Below, piece by piece: positions 1-13,100 of a stretch of 64,000 nucleotides of DNA. The notes beneath the pieces were generated by a model, which saw nothing but the letters and a program-made list of their open reading frames with translations, did no database searches and was not told the DNA's origin. Numbering within the stretch: the stretch's first letter is position 1; every line of letters starts with the position of its first letter. Source of the stretch: Hormiphora californensis (taxonomy: Eukaryota; Ctenophora; Tentaculata; Cydippida; Pleurobrachiidae); assembly GCA_020137815.1 (NCBI GenBank), contig CM035362.1, positions 2,450,729 to 2,514,728 on the forward strand, written 5' to 3'. Both the position numbers and the translations under genes were made by a program.

Positions 1-59
1 CCACTTGAATTTAACTGTCACCATGGTAACAATCAATATTACTAACCTCCAATCTTCAG

Positions 60-3000
60 GAATGCCCTTCAAGAAAGTACTGCTACCCCGTACTGTGGGA
101 GGGTGAATCTGGAACGAACTACAAGTAAGAATTAGGGGGTTGCCTAGCTAGACTGTGTAAAGGAGGGTTAGAACATAACAATTAGGGGGTCGGTTGTGGA
201 TATTTAGTTTAAAATCAGCAGCCTTTCTTAGATTATTGAAAAGTATAAAGAAAACGATATTAACTCTTTCTCAAGTCCCCCTAGCTAGAATTCCCCCTAA
301 CGGCTAACTCTAGGATTATTAAAATAATATATTATTCCATCCCCGATTGGTGCAATATACACACAAGTCACATTGAGCACCTGAGTCACATAATAATCCA
401 GTTCACTCCCAAACTTAGCCAGCGCATCCGGGAGAAAGAGAAGAAGGTTGCTGAGACAAATGAAGACTGATGTTTGGAATATCCGGGCGTAGCTGTCCTT
501 TGTGTAGGCGATGTAGGCGAAGAGGATGATGTAGGCACACAGTGTTAGAACTGGGGGAAATAGAGTGTTAGAAGTGAGGGAGTCAGGGCATTGGAACTAG
601 GAGACAGAGGGGTTAAATAGAGTTTCTTTAAAATCATGGTATGAACTGTGTATGAGTTTGTGTAACCCCTCTTTTCGGAAGATTGAACTGACAATTTGAC
701 AAAAGGCCAGGGGCGCTTGATCTTTTGTTAGATCTAGAGAATGAGGACAAAGAAGTCATACCGTGCCCTAATGAACACCAGTTTATCTTACCTACGGGAA
801 TACCGGTAAACACTATGATATTAACCGTCTTGTTGAAGAAGTATTCGTTATCCAGCATTACACACCGGTGATACGGGTGACTGTAGTCAATCTGAGGGAG
901 ATTTAGCGACCGAGATTCAAGGATAAAATTTTTTCAGCACCAACACAAACCTGCACATACCGCTAATTCTCCAATAGAAAAAAGATATATTCGGCGAATG
1001 TTGGATGCAGCTAGTGGGAAGAGAGGGATCCCAATAAGGGTCAGCTCCATCCTCCAGGATCCCTGCCACTTCCGGTGGTAAAATGGGAACATGATGGCGA
1101 GGAATCTATCACAGGTTATAGGAAGGAGAAGGATCAGTTGTGCTGCCCTGGAGATATGTGTGTGTGAGCAGCAAACACTGGCAGTGTGTTTTATGAAGGA
1201 GCAGAAAGAATATTTTATGAAGGAGCATGGAGTTGGTATGTTCTTACCATGGGAGTTTAGCAAAGAGTGTATAGGATTTACAGAACCAGTTAGGGTATAA
1301 ATTATTCTCGTCGACTCCCCATAATGCACTGAAACAAAGTGGAATCAGAAAACCGTTAAAAGAGTCTTAAAAAATTAACAGAGGAAGATAAAAATCTTAC
1401 ACGTACTGCTGATCGATTATTCCAATTCCCCTGAAGATGCCGAGAAGTGATACAAGCCAGTTGTTCATCATCAGAACGAGAATGTAGAGATTCTGAACGG
1501 TGTATAAACTTCAGGGTGAAGCATTGTTAACCTTGATCTTCCGAACCCTCAAAATTCGGTGTGAGCTACAAATGTTGTTAACCCCAAAAATCGTTTGGTA
1601 ATGAAATTACCCCTCCGCGTTATAATGACTCACAATAAAGGGGTGACTTCGTAACCAAAGAAATCATGGTTCTGGTAAAAATTGGTTAAAATTGGTGGTT
1701 CAATGTACCTGGTTTCCAGGGAGTCTCCTCACACCAGAGACAATGTAATAGTTGATTAGGGAACACAGAAAGACTCCTATCACACCAAATGTTGTAACTA
1801 ACACTCCCTACGATACGAGAATTAAACGATATAGAATTGATCAACTACTTAGTTACTTAGAGCTGATACAAACAATTGAATATTTGACTAGCTGTATTCT
1901 CTGAAAATGGTTACAGTTTTCAACTTACATTAACAATCCTGAAGGGACAGACTGACACAGTGTCGTTTAAACAATCCGCTTCCGTTATATTGTACATCAC
2001 CATGGTTAATGCACTCTGGTGATCACTACAGCGGCAAACTATCTTGGGACCTCATTTGTAAGGTGATATACGCATCAATCAAAAACATAAGCATAAGTGT
2101 GAGTGCATTTTTCTCTTGTTATGTTCTAACCCTCCCTTTACATTTGTAAAGGTAGCGGGGCACGCGAAAAACAGTCTAACTTGGCAATTTTTCTCAATAG
2201 AGCAGTCTTATTCTAGACGTTATAATATATGTTTGTAAAAGTAAGCTTGCATGATCAAGTCTACATATTCGACGAAGGCATCATCACGATGCCATCATTG
2301 ACTCAAGCAGTTGTTAAACGTTCATTAAGTAATAGATCAAATGTGACCGTTTAACTACAAATGAGTCAATCGTTTATAGTCACTAATCACTATAGTGTCC
2401 AATTTTGGAATCAATAGAGCACTTATTGGCAATCGTGCCAATTGGGTCACAACAACAACTGAATTGTGGCACTAAATAACCATCATTTGTGGAGGGCTTA
2501 TAATGCGCTACGTTTAGATCATTATACGCTATACACTATGGAGGGCGATCTAATTTGAATTTCACGAGAAAGGAGGAGCTCCTACGGGATTCGGCTTGTG
2601 TCCTTCCAACAAATAGAGACTTGCACAAACAGCTTTCCTAATCTTGGGAGGAATAGTTGTTGAGTAAGGGGAACTCAACAAAGGAATAGAGAGCGTGTGA
2701 TGTGTGGGGGCATCAAAAGCAAGAGAGCTCAGTATTGTTGTGGACAAAACACAACAATGAGATCTTTGTGGAAGAAAACAAGTGGTGTATTTTGGTGAGA
2801 ACCATGAAGGGTTAACTAGGGGAGGGAGAGCATTGAGCAATTGAGCTAAAGTGAGACTGTGGAAGATAGAGGCATGCCATGTACTGCTGCACAGAGCTAT
2901 ATTTGGACTAGAGCAAGTCGGGAAAACTGGTGGGAACCACACGCCTATGCTGAACCATACTAAGGTCCAAGAGATACAAGATCGAGATATCAGCTGTAGT

Positions 3001-5840
3001 ATCAGTTAGCTTATCTAGTTCTAGCTATAGATCCAACTCGAGTGTACTGCAATTATACACGTGTACAGATGGATTACCAGATAGAGAACTAAGCATTATC
3101 TTTAGACATGGGGGTGAGAGCTTCTCTAGTTATAGAAGAGAACTGAGAAGAGCAGCATGTATCAGTATGACTGAGGGCAAGCAAAAGGATGCAGAGAAGT
3201 GACTAAAAAGAAAAGCAGTATGGAGATAATTTCCCTGTCCGGAAATTATAAGGGAGCGTTGATAATTCCCTGAAATGCTTGATGCAATTGTATGTTTCAA
3301 AGCCGCAGTTCTTGCATGCAATATCTGTGGCTTTTAAACACCGACAAAGACAGTAGAAAGACACATACAGCTGCATATCTCTCACTATTGAAATAGGTAA
3401 TGGAAAACTTGATAATTTTGTAGACTTATTAATTCACTAAAATAGAATTAGAAATTAAGATTTGCGGCTTTACAACGTCTAATTCCAGTTCTACTTCACA
3501 CCACATTTCTCTAATTTATACACTCGCAATAACAGTCTCTCTAAACAGTTAATAAACTCTAGCTCCATGCAGTTTATATATTATGGTTTTGGTAAATTGC
3601 CAGAACTGAATTAATTACATAGCAGCATAATGTGTTTAACTGTAAATTTAGCGGGTAATGCATAACAATTAGGAGTTAAGAAATATATGACAGAAAGACT
3701 AGAAGTAAGTATAGAACACATATTTTGAATTTTCAAAACCAATTTGGGGGAGGAGGGGGAATCGGAATCTTGGGCCAATCTTGCAAAACCAGCAGAGTGA
3801 TGATGATCACTGTTCAGATCATAGTACTGCCCATAAATATTCACACGGCCCATCTCATTCTAAAACTCTAGAGCACTCATATATATATCATAATTATATC
3901 TGATCTACATCTCTCCCTTCCGGCATTCTATTATAGCTCTCTCGCTGTCTCAGCTGTCTGCATCTCTTCTCAGTTCTTTGCAGGATGTGCATATAAGGAA
4001 CACTGGAACAGTGGCATAATATGCCATAAAAAGAAAGAGAGATCACTGCAGGCGTTATTTTGGTAATAACTGTCTCTTGTAACTACATCTCTCCCATGCA
4101 AAGGGCCATGGGCCGGGAGAACAGACTGGGAACAGACTTTTACATTCCTACTCTAAAACTAGAAACTAGAAACTACAGAAGCTAGAATTGATACACGACT
4201 GGTCATCCGATTAGGTGTCACAGGTGTTCCAATATGAGACAGGAAAGTGGGAGAGACAAGAGAGTGGTAGAGACAGGAGAGTGGGAGAGACAGGAGAGTG
4301 CGAGAGACAGGAAAGTGCGAGAGACAGGAAAGTGGGAGGAGAGGCAAGTGGGAGGAGAGGCAAGAGAGTGGGTGACAGATAGGAAAGGAGGAGGGAGGAG
4401 AATGAGACAGTAGTTTTCAAAATTGAAAGGCCAATTTTAGGACACTAACAGCCGTTTCATTATGTCTTGATATGACCGCTAACCTGAGTCTCCATAGGCC
4501 AGGTTATTCCAACTGTCTGCCTGGTTTCTACTGTCCTGGAAACAACACAGAGACGAACATGGAACCCTGTCCAGCGGGAACGTATTCCTCCCGATCCAGC
4601 AACTACCTGGTAAAACATGACCCATTCTTCTTGTGCCTGGGTGTGAGGAACCCACTAGGGATATCACCCCAATTTAGAGTTCTAATAACCAGGCGCTTTG
4701 TAAAAAACAACTTTTTGGAAACTAAAGTCATGTTTGTTTTGCAGGAATCCCAGTGCAGCAAGTGCAGCCCCGGTTACTCCTGTCACGGGACGAATAACAC
4801 GGCCATCGGTGAAATGTGTAACGCCGGTTATTTCTGTAAGACAGGTAACGAAAACAGCTGCCACAGTTTCATCTCCTGTTCCCATGACAACAAGAATTCC
4901 ACAATTTCGCGAGATATGGCAATACACCCTACCCAAATATGGCAATATATCCATCCTGTTATATAGGTGTGGATACCCCCTCCCCTGAAGATGATGGCCA
5001 ACACACGGGTGAGGGTGGTCCCTGTCCGGCGGGTTCCTTCTGTCCAGCAGGGGCCAGTGAGTCTGAGTTGTGTCCAGCGGGTACCTACAATCCTAACACC
5101 CATCAGGTTAGTTGCCTAGCTAGACTGTGTTTCGCGTGCCCCACCCTCGAAATGTAAAGGAGGGTTAGAACATAGTTCAACTATAGGTTAGTAGACGGGG
5201 AGAGATCGGTGGGAAGTAGATGTCCTAAATTTTCTGTAGCTAGAACCACTAAATCAGTCCCACAATTCTATGCTGTTAGCTGTTAAAGCTTCTAAAACAC
5301 TTGGGTACGGTCTCATGAGGGGTTATTTCGTAACCAGTAACCGACCGAAACAAGTAAACAACCAATCAGAACTCGTTATTTAGGTCACGTGACTGGTTAT
5401 CAGCCAATCAGGGACCAGTATTTCCTGATTCGGTCGGTTCCTGTTCGTAACCACAAAAACATTCTATCTCCTGCAGGAGGCGTGTACTGATTGCCCCGAG
5501 GGGTCCTACTGCCCAATAGGGACAACCACCCTGGAGGACAATACATGTCCAGCTGGATTCTACTGCCCCATGAACACCAAGTCTGATTCCCAGTTCCCCT
5601 GCAAGACAGGTATTGACAGATTGCCATCCTATACCTACACTGTCCCTCTCAGAATTGAAACTGTGCTGCTGAAACTTTGGGCGGATAAAAAGAAGAAACT
5701 TATGAATCTCTCACATGTTTTTACCTCTCACTGATCCATCCCCCCTCAATACACTCAACAGAGTCAACAGATTTCTCTCTCTCTCTCTCTCTAGTTAAAG
5801 TAACAATCTCTCCATCCCCCTCAGGAACACTCAACAGATT

Positions 5841-5900
<60 letters not shown>

Positions 5901-8900
5901 GTTAAAGTATCAATCTCCATCCCCCCTCAGGAACATTCAACTCTCTAGAGGGACAGAGTAGTGATACTGCTTGTGAAGATTGTTCTCCTGGAAGTTACTG
6001 TGCAAAGCCAGGTTTGGCGGATGTTACAGGGAACTGTAGTGCTGGGTTCTACTGTATCAGCGGTAGTAGTACCAGTAAACCAACCGACGGCCAAATGGGG
6101 GCACAGTGTGACCCTGGTAAGTTGGGCAAATTTAGGAAAAACCTAGCTCATTAAACTTCTATCAATCAACTGGAATCAACTCATGTTGTATCATCACGTC
6201 TGGATGATTAACTATTGTCTCCCTATTCAGGTTATTATTGTCCGGAGGGAAGCTCCTCTAAACAAGATTGTCCAGAGGGATCATACTGCTCCCAGTCCCG
6301 TCTATCTGCTCCTCAGGGTAAAATCAATATAGTAACTAATAGTAACTTTTAATTCATCCTTATTCTCTCATCTCAAATTAAATTAATGCTCATGAACTTT
6401 CCTTTCTTCATGGTGGTAGATACAAGTTTGTAACCCCCTATTTCCTGGAACTAGGTAAATGTTCAGCGGGGTACTTCTGTGGTAATAATTCCCGGTCTCG
6501 AACTGAGACCATCTGCCCTGTCGGAACCTGGTAAGTCAGAATTGATCCTAGAGCTAGATAAAGGGTATATTTCGCATCCCTTTCCCTCTCTTTGTCGACT
6601 CACTGTATAACTCATCAATTCAATTGAGATTGAGACTCCTGAGCAGCAAAAGAGGGAAGTTTCCAAACCATGTTTTTTAGGTGCGAAGAGGGGTCATCCT
6701 TTGCGAGTCTCTGCCCCGAAGGAACGTACTCTGCAGCTACGGGTCTAACTGCAGAATCTCTTTGTCTCCCCTGTACTGAGGGACACTACTGTCCTACTGA
6801 GGGTGAGTGTTTGGCAGCTTTTGGAATTTCGGTTCAATAATCTTTCTGCAGCAGTGGATTTGATTTCTACATGGGGCAGAAAAGAGTTCTAAATTCTTTA
6901 TCCAATGATCTCTGTCTCTCCCTTTCTATAACTTTCAACAAATTTCTAAAGGCAGATCTCTTTCGTCAGGTCTATCTGAACCTAAGGGAACGTGTACCCC
7001 GGGCTACTTCTGTCCTCCTGGAGAGACCTCACCAGAACCAACAGATCATATCTGTCAACCTGGTATGTGATGTTTGGTTACCACATCCCCAACAGTTGTT
7101 ACCATAGCTACCAAATTCCCAACAGTTATTACCATGGTTACCGAACTCGCTAACCACTAACTGTCTCAGGTTACTACTGCCCGGGTAATACGGGAGCCCA
7201 ACTGCCATGTCTATCTGGTACCTACCAACCCACTGCCCAGTCGTCTGAATGTCTGGTACGTACCCATGTCAAAAGTGTCAAATTGTCACTGATGCAGCAA
7301 TACGTTCTTTTCTCCTTCAATTTTGATATAAATCTCGGGGGGGGGGGGGCCAAGGCCAAAAAAAGCCAAACCCGCCCTGAAATCCGGGTCTGATCTGGCT
7401 TTTTTTGGCTTTTTTTGATCTGGCTTTTTTTGGCTTTTTTTGATCTGGCTTTTTTTGGCTTTTTTTGATCTGGCCTTTTTTGATCTGGCTTTTTTTGGCC
7501 TTTTTTGGCTTTTATTGGCCTTTTTTGGCTTTTTTTGGCTTTTTTTGATCTGGCTTTTTTTGATTTAGCAGTTTTGATCTGGCTTTTTTTGGCTTTTTTT
7601 GATCTGGCTTTTTTTGATCTGGCTTTTTTTGGCTTTTTTTGATCTGGCTTTTTTTGGCTTTTTTTGATCTGGCTTTTTTTGGCTTTTTTTGATCTGGCTT
7701 TTTTTATATCAAACTTTTTTCGGTATAAAATTTTTTTCTCTAACGATATAAAATGGTAAAACTAGATCAAAGAAGCCATTTTAAAGTGTTTTTAATGTCA
7801 AACAGACCATATAATGTCAGAATTACATGCCAAAATGACCAAAAAAGTAGGGCCAAAAAAAGCCAAAAAAAGCCAGACCCGCCCTAAAATCCGGGATTGA
7901 TCTGGCTTTTTTTGGCCTTGGCCCCCCCCCCCATCTCACCATAACATGAGACCATAATCTCACCATAACATTCTTAGAGTCTGAAGCAGACAGGTTCACA
8001 GTTCTAACTTTGTCCCTCAACAGGAGTGTCCGGGAGGTTCCTATTGTGACCTCACAGAAACAGACCCACTATCTGAGGTGTCTGGGGCATGTCCCAAGGG
8101 CAGGTATTGTCCACCTGGAACCCAGGAGCAGGATCAATTCAAGTGTCCCGAACGGACCTTCCTCGATATCGAGGGACAGGATGAGTTGGAGGATTGTAAA
8201 AACTGTACCGCAGGTAAGATGCCCATATATGGTCTTACACGTAATTCCCAAATATGGTATTGATTTAACACGTTATACATCCAAATATGGAATGATATCA
8301 CGTTACCAACTCACATTCCTTCCAGGAAAGTACTGCTCGGAGGCGGGGCTGGCTGATGTTTCTGGGAACTGTACCGCTGGATTCTACTGCCCTGAGGGGA
8401 GTAGAACAGCAAATGAGATTAGCTGCCCTGAGGGGGCTTACTGTATCGAAGGGAGTGCCTTCTATGTGAACTGTAGTCTCGGTAGGTTAACAATTGGGTA
8501 ATATGGATTTCAGATGGTGCTATGTTCAGTATATATTGGGACCATATCGCCACAGCTGCACCAGTCCCTATAATTTGAGACTATATGTTGAGGGTGTATC
8601 AATTTATCATAACTGTGAATTTCATAATTTGGTTTATCTCTCTAGGTACGAGTATCACAGGAAAGAATAACGATGATCCTAGTGATTGTAGGAAATGTAA
8701 AGCTGGATTCTACTGCCCCACCCTTCCTGCGGGTAATTATAAATCTCTCACAATTACCATTCCTTTAACCAGGAATGCAGTTTGATCCGTTTCCCTTTGT
8801 CACCCCAGTTTCTCTCGGGGGATCGTCCCCGTCTCTATATCCATTTCCGCAGACCAAGAGTTCCAGGAGTTACCATGTACCATGTGCCACCCTTCCCGGC

Positions 8901-10144
8901 TATCTCCTAACACCTCCCTATATCCGCAGACCCAGAGTTCCAGGAGTTACCATGTACCCCGGGTTACGTTTGTCTGGGTGGAACCTCTGTTGAGAAACCT
9001 GATGATGACACAGGTTAGGCCTTTTTTTCGGGGCCCTAATATGTTCATCTCCCCCATCTCTCTCCTTCTCCCAGCTCTACATTCTCAGTTTCCTTTCCTC
9101 TCCGCAAACTTGTTTTGTTCAATCCCTTTTGAGACAGGGTCAACTACAAACTACATATTCCAGGTCATCCCTGTGCCATTGGAAGGTACTGCCCTCAAGG
9201 GTCCAGTGAGGAGAGTCTATGTGAGGCGGGGAAATACCAACCTGAGACAGCCAAGTCAGAGTGCCTAGATTGTCCCGCTGGTACTTACTGTGATAAGATG
9301 GGGATGAGTGAACCTATTGTTTGTCCAGCTGGGTAAGTCAAGGAGAGTGCTGGGTAGAATGTTGGTTGACCGTTAAGTTTTCCGATTTTTTCATTTCTAT
9401 AGATGACATATCATAATTCTCTTTACAAACTTTCTATCACTTCAGATCCTATTGTGTAAAGGGATCTTCTGTTGAGCTGGGGTGTCCACCCGGTTACTAT
9501 AGCAACACTACTGGTAACCAAGCCCTTAGCAACTGTACTATCTGTGATCCTGGCTGGTATTGTTCTGATACTGGTGACACCGCTCCTAAGGGTGAGTTGT
9601 TATGTGATCTGTGGGCTGTTATGTGATCCACAATTCTTGATTCTTCCTATCGTCACATCTACATATATTGCACCTCCCATCCCGCACGAAATCGTCCATT
9701 TCCCACTAAGTATATGATACCCTCATACAAAACTCATACCCTCATACAAAACTCATACTCACTCTATTCCCTTCAGCTAAATGTAGTCCCGGGTTCTACT
9801 GCCGAAAGGGTAGCCACCCAAACGGGTCCAACGGGTACCTACCCACAGGATGAGAATGGGCTCTGTCCGGAGGGGCATTATTGTGGAGAGGGAACTGTGA
9901 CACCGGAACCATGCCCAGAAGGAACATACCTCGACCAACTGTGAGTTGTGTGTTACCATGGTTACCAACTATGAGTTGTGTGTTACTATGGTTACCATGG
10001 TTTTGAGTTGTGTGTTACTATGGTAACAACCCCTTCCATACAGGAATCGACCGAGTGTTGGTTACTGTAAACCGTGTTCTGCCGGCCTCTATTGCCCCAA
10101 TCCTGGGTCCAGTAAATCCGATACCGCCAACAAGTGTGCTGCAG
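60..10144 (+). CDS. Giant gene block 1: extracellular cysteine-rich repeats, first half
   Basis: Exons: 60-124, 4498-4609, 4745-4844, 4967-5106, 5477-5609, 5931-6116, 6231-6317, 6455-6530, 6681-6802, 6970-7062, 7170-7255, 8024-8213, 8326-8481, 8646-8732, 8930-9013, 9164-9332, 9446-9591, 9777-9940, 10044-10144. Nearly every exon carries patterns such as CPAGTY, CPEGSYC or CTAGFYC, that is Cys-x-x-Gly-x-[Tyr/Phe]-[Cys], the signature of GCC2/GCC3 or ephrin-receptor-like repeats. Most junctions are phase 1 or 0, as expected for exon-shuffled extracellular modules. Exon 60-124 ends two bases into a lysine codon and exon 4498-4609 begins with the third base, so they join despite 4.4 kb of intron. 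Exon 9777-9940 starts in one frame (a clear cysteine repeat) and ends in the next, with an in-frame TGA at 9851-9853 between them. Confidence 0.85.
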
Positions 10145-13100
10145 GTAAGAGGTGAAGAGAGAAGGGGGAGGGTGAATAGAAAGCCTAAGCAAACACAAAC
10201 TTGGCACAGATGAAAATACGATTTAGCTGTTCCCTAAATTACAATAATTTGATAATCTTCCTGAGATTTTCAGTGTTTGTCTCCCCATTCACACTTGATT
10301 GTTAACTGTAATTGTATCTCTAGCCGATATATGGTTCTGACTGAAGCTCCAGCTCCGTTGCATATCTGTATCCTCAATTGTTCTTTTCAGTACTGCCATG
10401 CTGCTCAGCTGCTGTCGCCTGTCCTCCGCCGTCGTGTTTAGTAGTTTTTAGGCATGGCATTATATTGCCTATCAATCTCCTTTTCATTGTAAAGAGGACG
10501 GTCAAAGAACCTCTTGATGTAGAACTCCATCTTTCGGATGAATCGATGCGCTGAAAGGAAGGAAGGATAATTGTATGTTTGTTAAGTAGACGGGAGGATA
10601 ATTTTACTCTTAGAATTCGCTCTGGTTGGATTGGGACATTAACTTACATTTCACGTAATCTGGTGTTGGGGGATCGTATTCCCAGGACTGAACCTCCGAC
10701 ACACTCTCAACATCGATATCATCAACAAACGAGTAGAATCTACGGAGGGTATTAGTTCATAAAAGAACAAATCCTTTAGAGTTGAGATTTAACTTACTTG
10801 TCCCGTAGATTATAGTGTTGCAAGTAGACTTCATAAACAGCCTTTCGGAGTGTCGTCCGATTCCTTGCATCCTTGATAATAAAAAGAAGCATCATTAGTC
10901 ATTACAAAGAACACTACTATACGCTTTGTTTTGGCAAGTCAAAATAATTTTCATAAAAAGTTTTTAGCTCGTTCTCCAGATGATACTTATTGGGAGCTTA
11001 CGTAATGGAGAACTTCCTTTAGCTCATTTCTTAGCTGTCTGACCTCATCCATCAAATCAAATATCAGCACCAACCTCTTGTTCATACCCTTCTTTTTACC
11101 TGTGTAGATGTACACCAGATCAGCACTTGGTATAGATAGTCGAGTAGTCGGACTTTACAAAGCACTGATCAATATTAACAGTTGATTGGTTTTTTAAATT
11201 CTTAAAAATTCCGTGACATTAGTTTCTTTAGTTTGAGTGCTATAGATTTTCTTACCATCCATTAAAATCTGGTGCAAGTCCTTCTTTTCCTTCGAGTTCT
11301 TCCGTGTTTCCTGTTTCAAGATTAAAGGTTGACAAGATACCTAAAACTTTTCGTATATCGCCTTATTTTGATTTATCATTAATTTTCAGTATTTTTTCAG
11401 AATTTTTTGTCGGCTAGAAAAAAATTCGAAATAGGGGGTCTACCGATATTGTCAGCACTGGTTTTACTGGGCACACTCACTGCGTCTCGCAAATTGAAAT
11501 TCACGTTTCCGGTTCCTCAAAAGATAGCTACTTGATCTTGGTTGCGTTGGATTGGTCTCAATAAGACCTTTCCAACGCTACCAAAACGGTTTCTGTATCT
11601 CATCAGGAACCGGAGATATTACGGTATCAATTTTTAAATTGCGCCTCTCGTTTATCAGTAGACCCCCTATTTTGCACATATTTCTAGCCGACAAAAAATT
11701 CTGAAAAAATGCTGAAAATTAATGATAAATCAAAATAAGACGATATACGAAAAGTTTTAGGTATCTTGTCAACCTTTAATAATTGGTTACTCAAACACAT
11801 ACTGATAACCGCATGGTAACACGGCATATAATCACGGTTACACGCTATGTAACCATGGTAACACGGTATGTAACCATGGTAATACGGTATGTAATCACGG
11901 TTACACGGTATGTAACCATGGTAACGCGTTATGTAACCATGGTTACACATACCTTCTCCAGTAACCACGGGTATATCTCTCCCACTGCTGCCTCTGGGGC
12001 TGGCTCAGGTACTGCTTCCGTTTCTGCATCTTCTCCTGTAGCCTCCCCTTCTGCACCCTCCTCCCCCTCTTGAGTCTCATCTGCTACCTGGTGATAATAA
12101 AGGGGCTTATTAGGATTTGCCCCTGAAAGATTCTTGCTTTGCGTTATAATTGCAGCTCACTCCCCCAGTCACTAGAACAGTGGGTTGTCGCAGTGTTATA
12201 CCTGCTCTTCGGTTGTAGCTTCAGCAGTGGCTGCAGTAGTCGTTACTTCCTCTTCAGCCATATTATCTAATCTAGTGGGGCGTTTAATTGATTGCTGATC
12301 AATTAACAATATTTAAGTGGGATATCAAATAATAAGTTACAAACACTGGACTAGACACAACACCTGTAACATGTGTAAATGGAAATACAGACACGGACTT
12401 GTGTAAGCTAAGCTAGTATGACGTAAACGTCACGGAACACACAACGATCTCTCTCGATTTCCCGATCTCGACACTATAGTACTGATCTTCACATGGGTTT
12501 CCGGGTTTCTCTAGATCGCTAGGGCGGTGATACTTTAGGTGTGTTCCAAAATCTAGTGGTCATTCAAAACTTCCACTTTCTCTATTCCAGAGTTCTCTCA
12601 ATTTGACACTCCATTTCTCTCCCAAACTAGGTTACTATTGCCCGGCGGCGGAGGAAATCACAAGAAAAGACCCACCTGGATTTGAATGCCCCGAAGGGCA
12701 CTACTGCCCCGAAGGTAAGTTAGCACCATATAAGGTATGATTCGCAATATGCCCATATATGGTTCTTGGTATGCCCAAATATGGTATTCGTGACACGTGA
12801 TCACCATATATTTCACTAGGTTCGGAGGATCCAAAGGCATGTGAGCTGGGAACATACAACAACCTTACTACCCAGGGAGAGTGCTTCGCCTGTCCTAAAG
12901 GTACAATTGAGATCATGACCATATAAGGTCATGTTAACCACGTGATGTTAGGGATTCACGTGAGACTGTTCTCTCTCTTTAGTTAAATTAACAATCTCTC
13001 TGTTCTCTCCTTAGTTAAAGTAACAATCTCACTTCTAGGCTACACGTGTTTGGAGGAGGGTGGAACAGTTGACCCATCACCATGTCCCCCACACGGGTAC

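Larger units (their letters stand above)
2004..4497. other. Intron remainder upstream of the nested receptor, no gene seen
   Basis: This is the part of intron 125-4497 not used by the nested receptor. It should include that receptor's promoter. Open frames here (for example minus 2942-2562) lack recognisable protein pattern, splice support or hydrophobic or charged periodicity. It holds one 65 bp dispersed repeat (about 2120-2196) and a GAGACAGGA-type minisatellite at 4230-4400. I see no further exon of the giant gene. Confidence 0.5.

Noticed and set aside
2562-2942. 126-codon minus-strand open frame
   Set aside because: No start context, splice sites or protein pattern; no match to a family I recognise.
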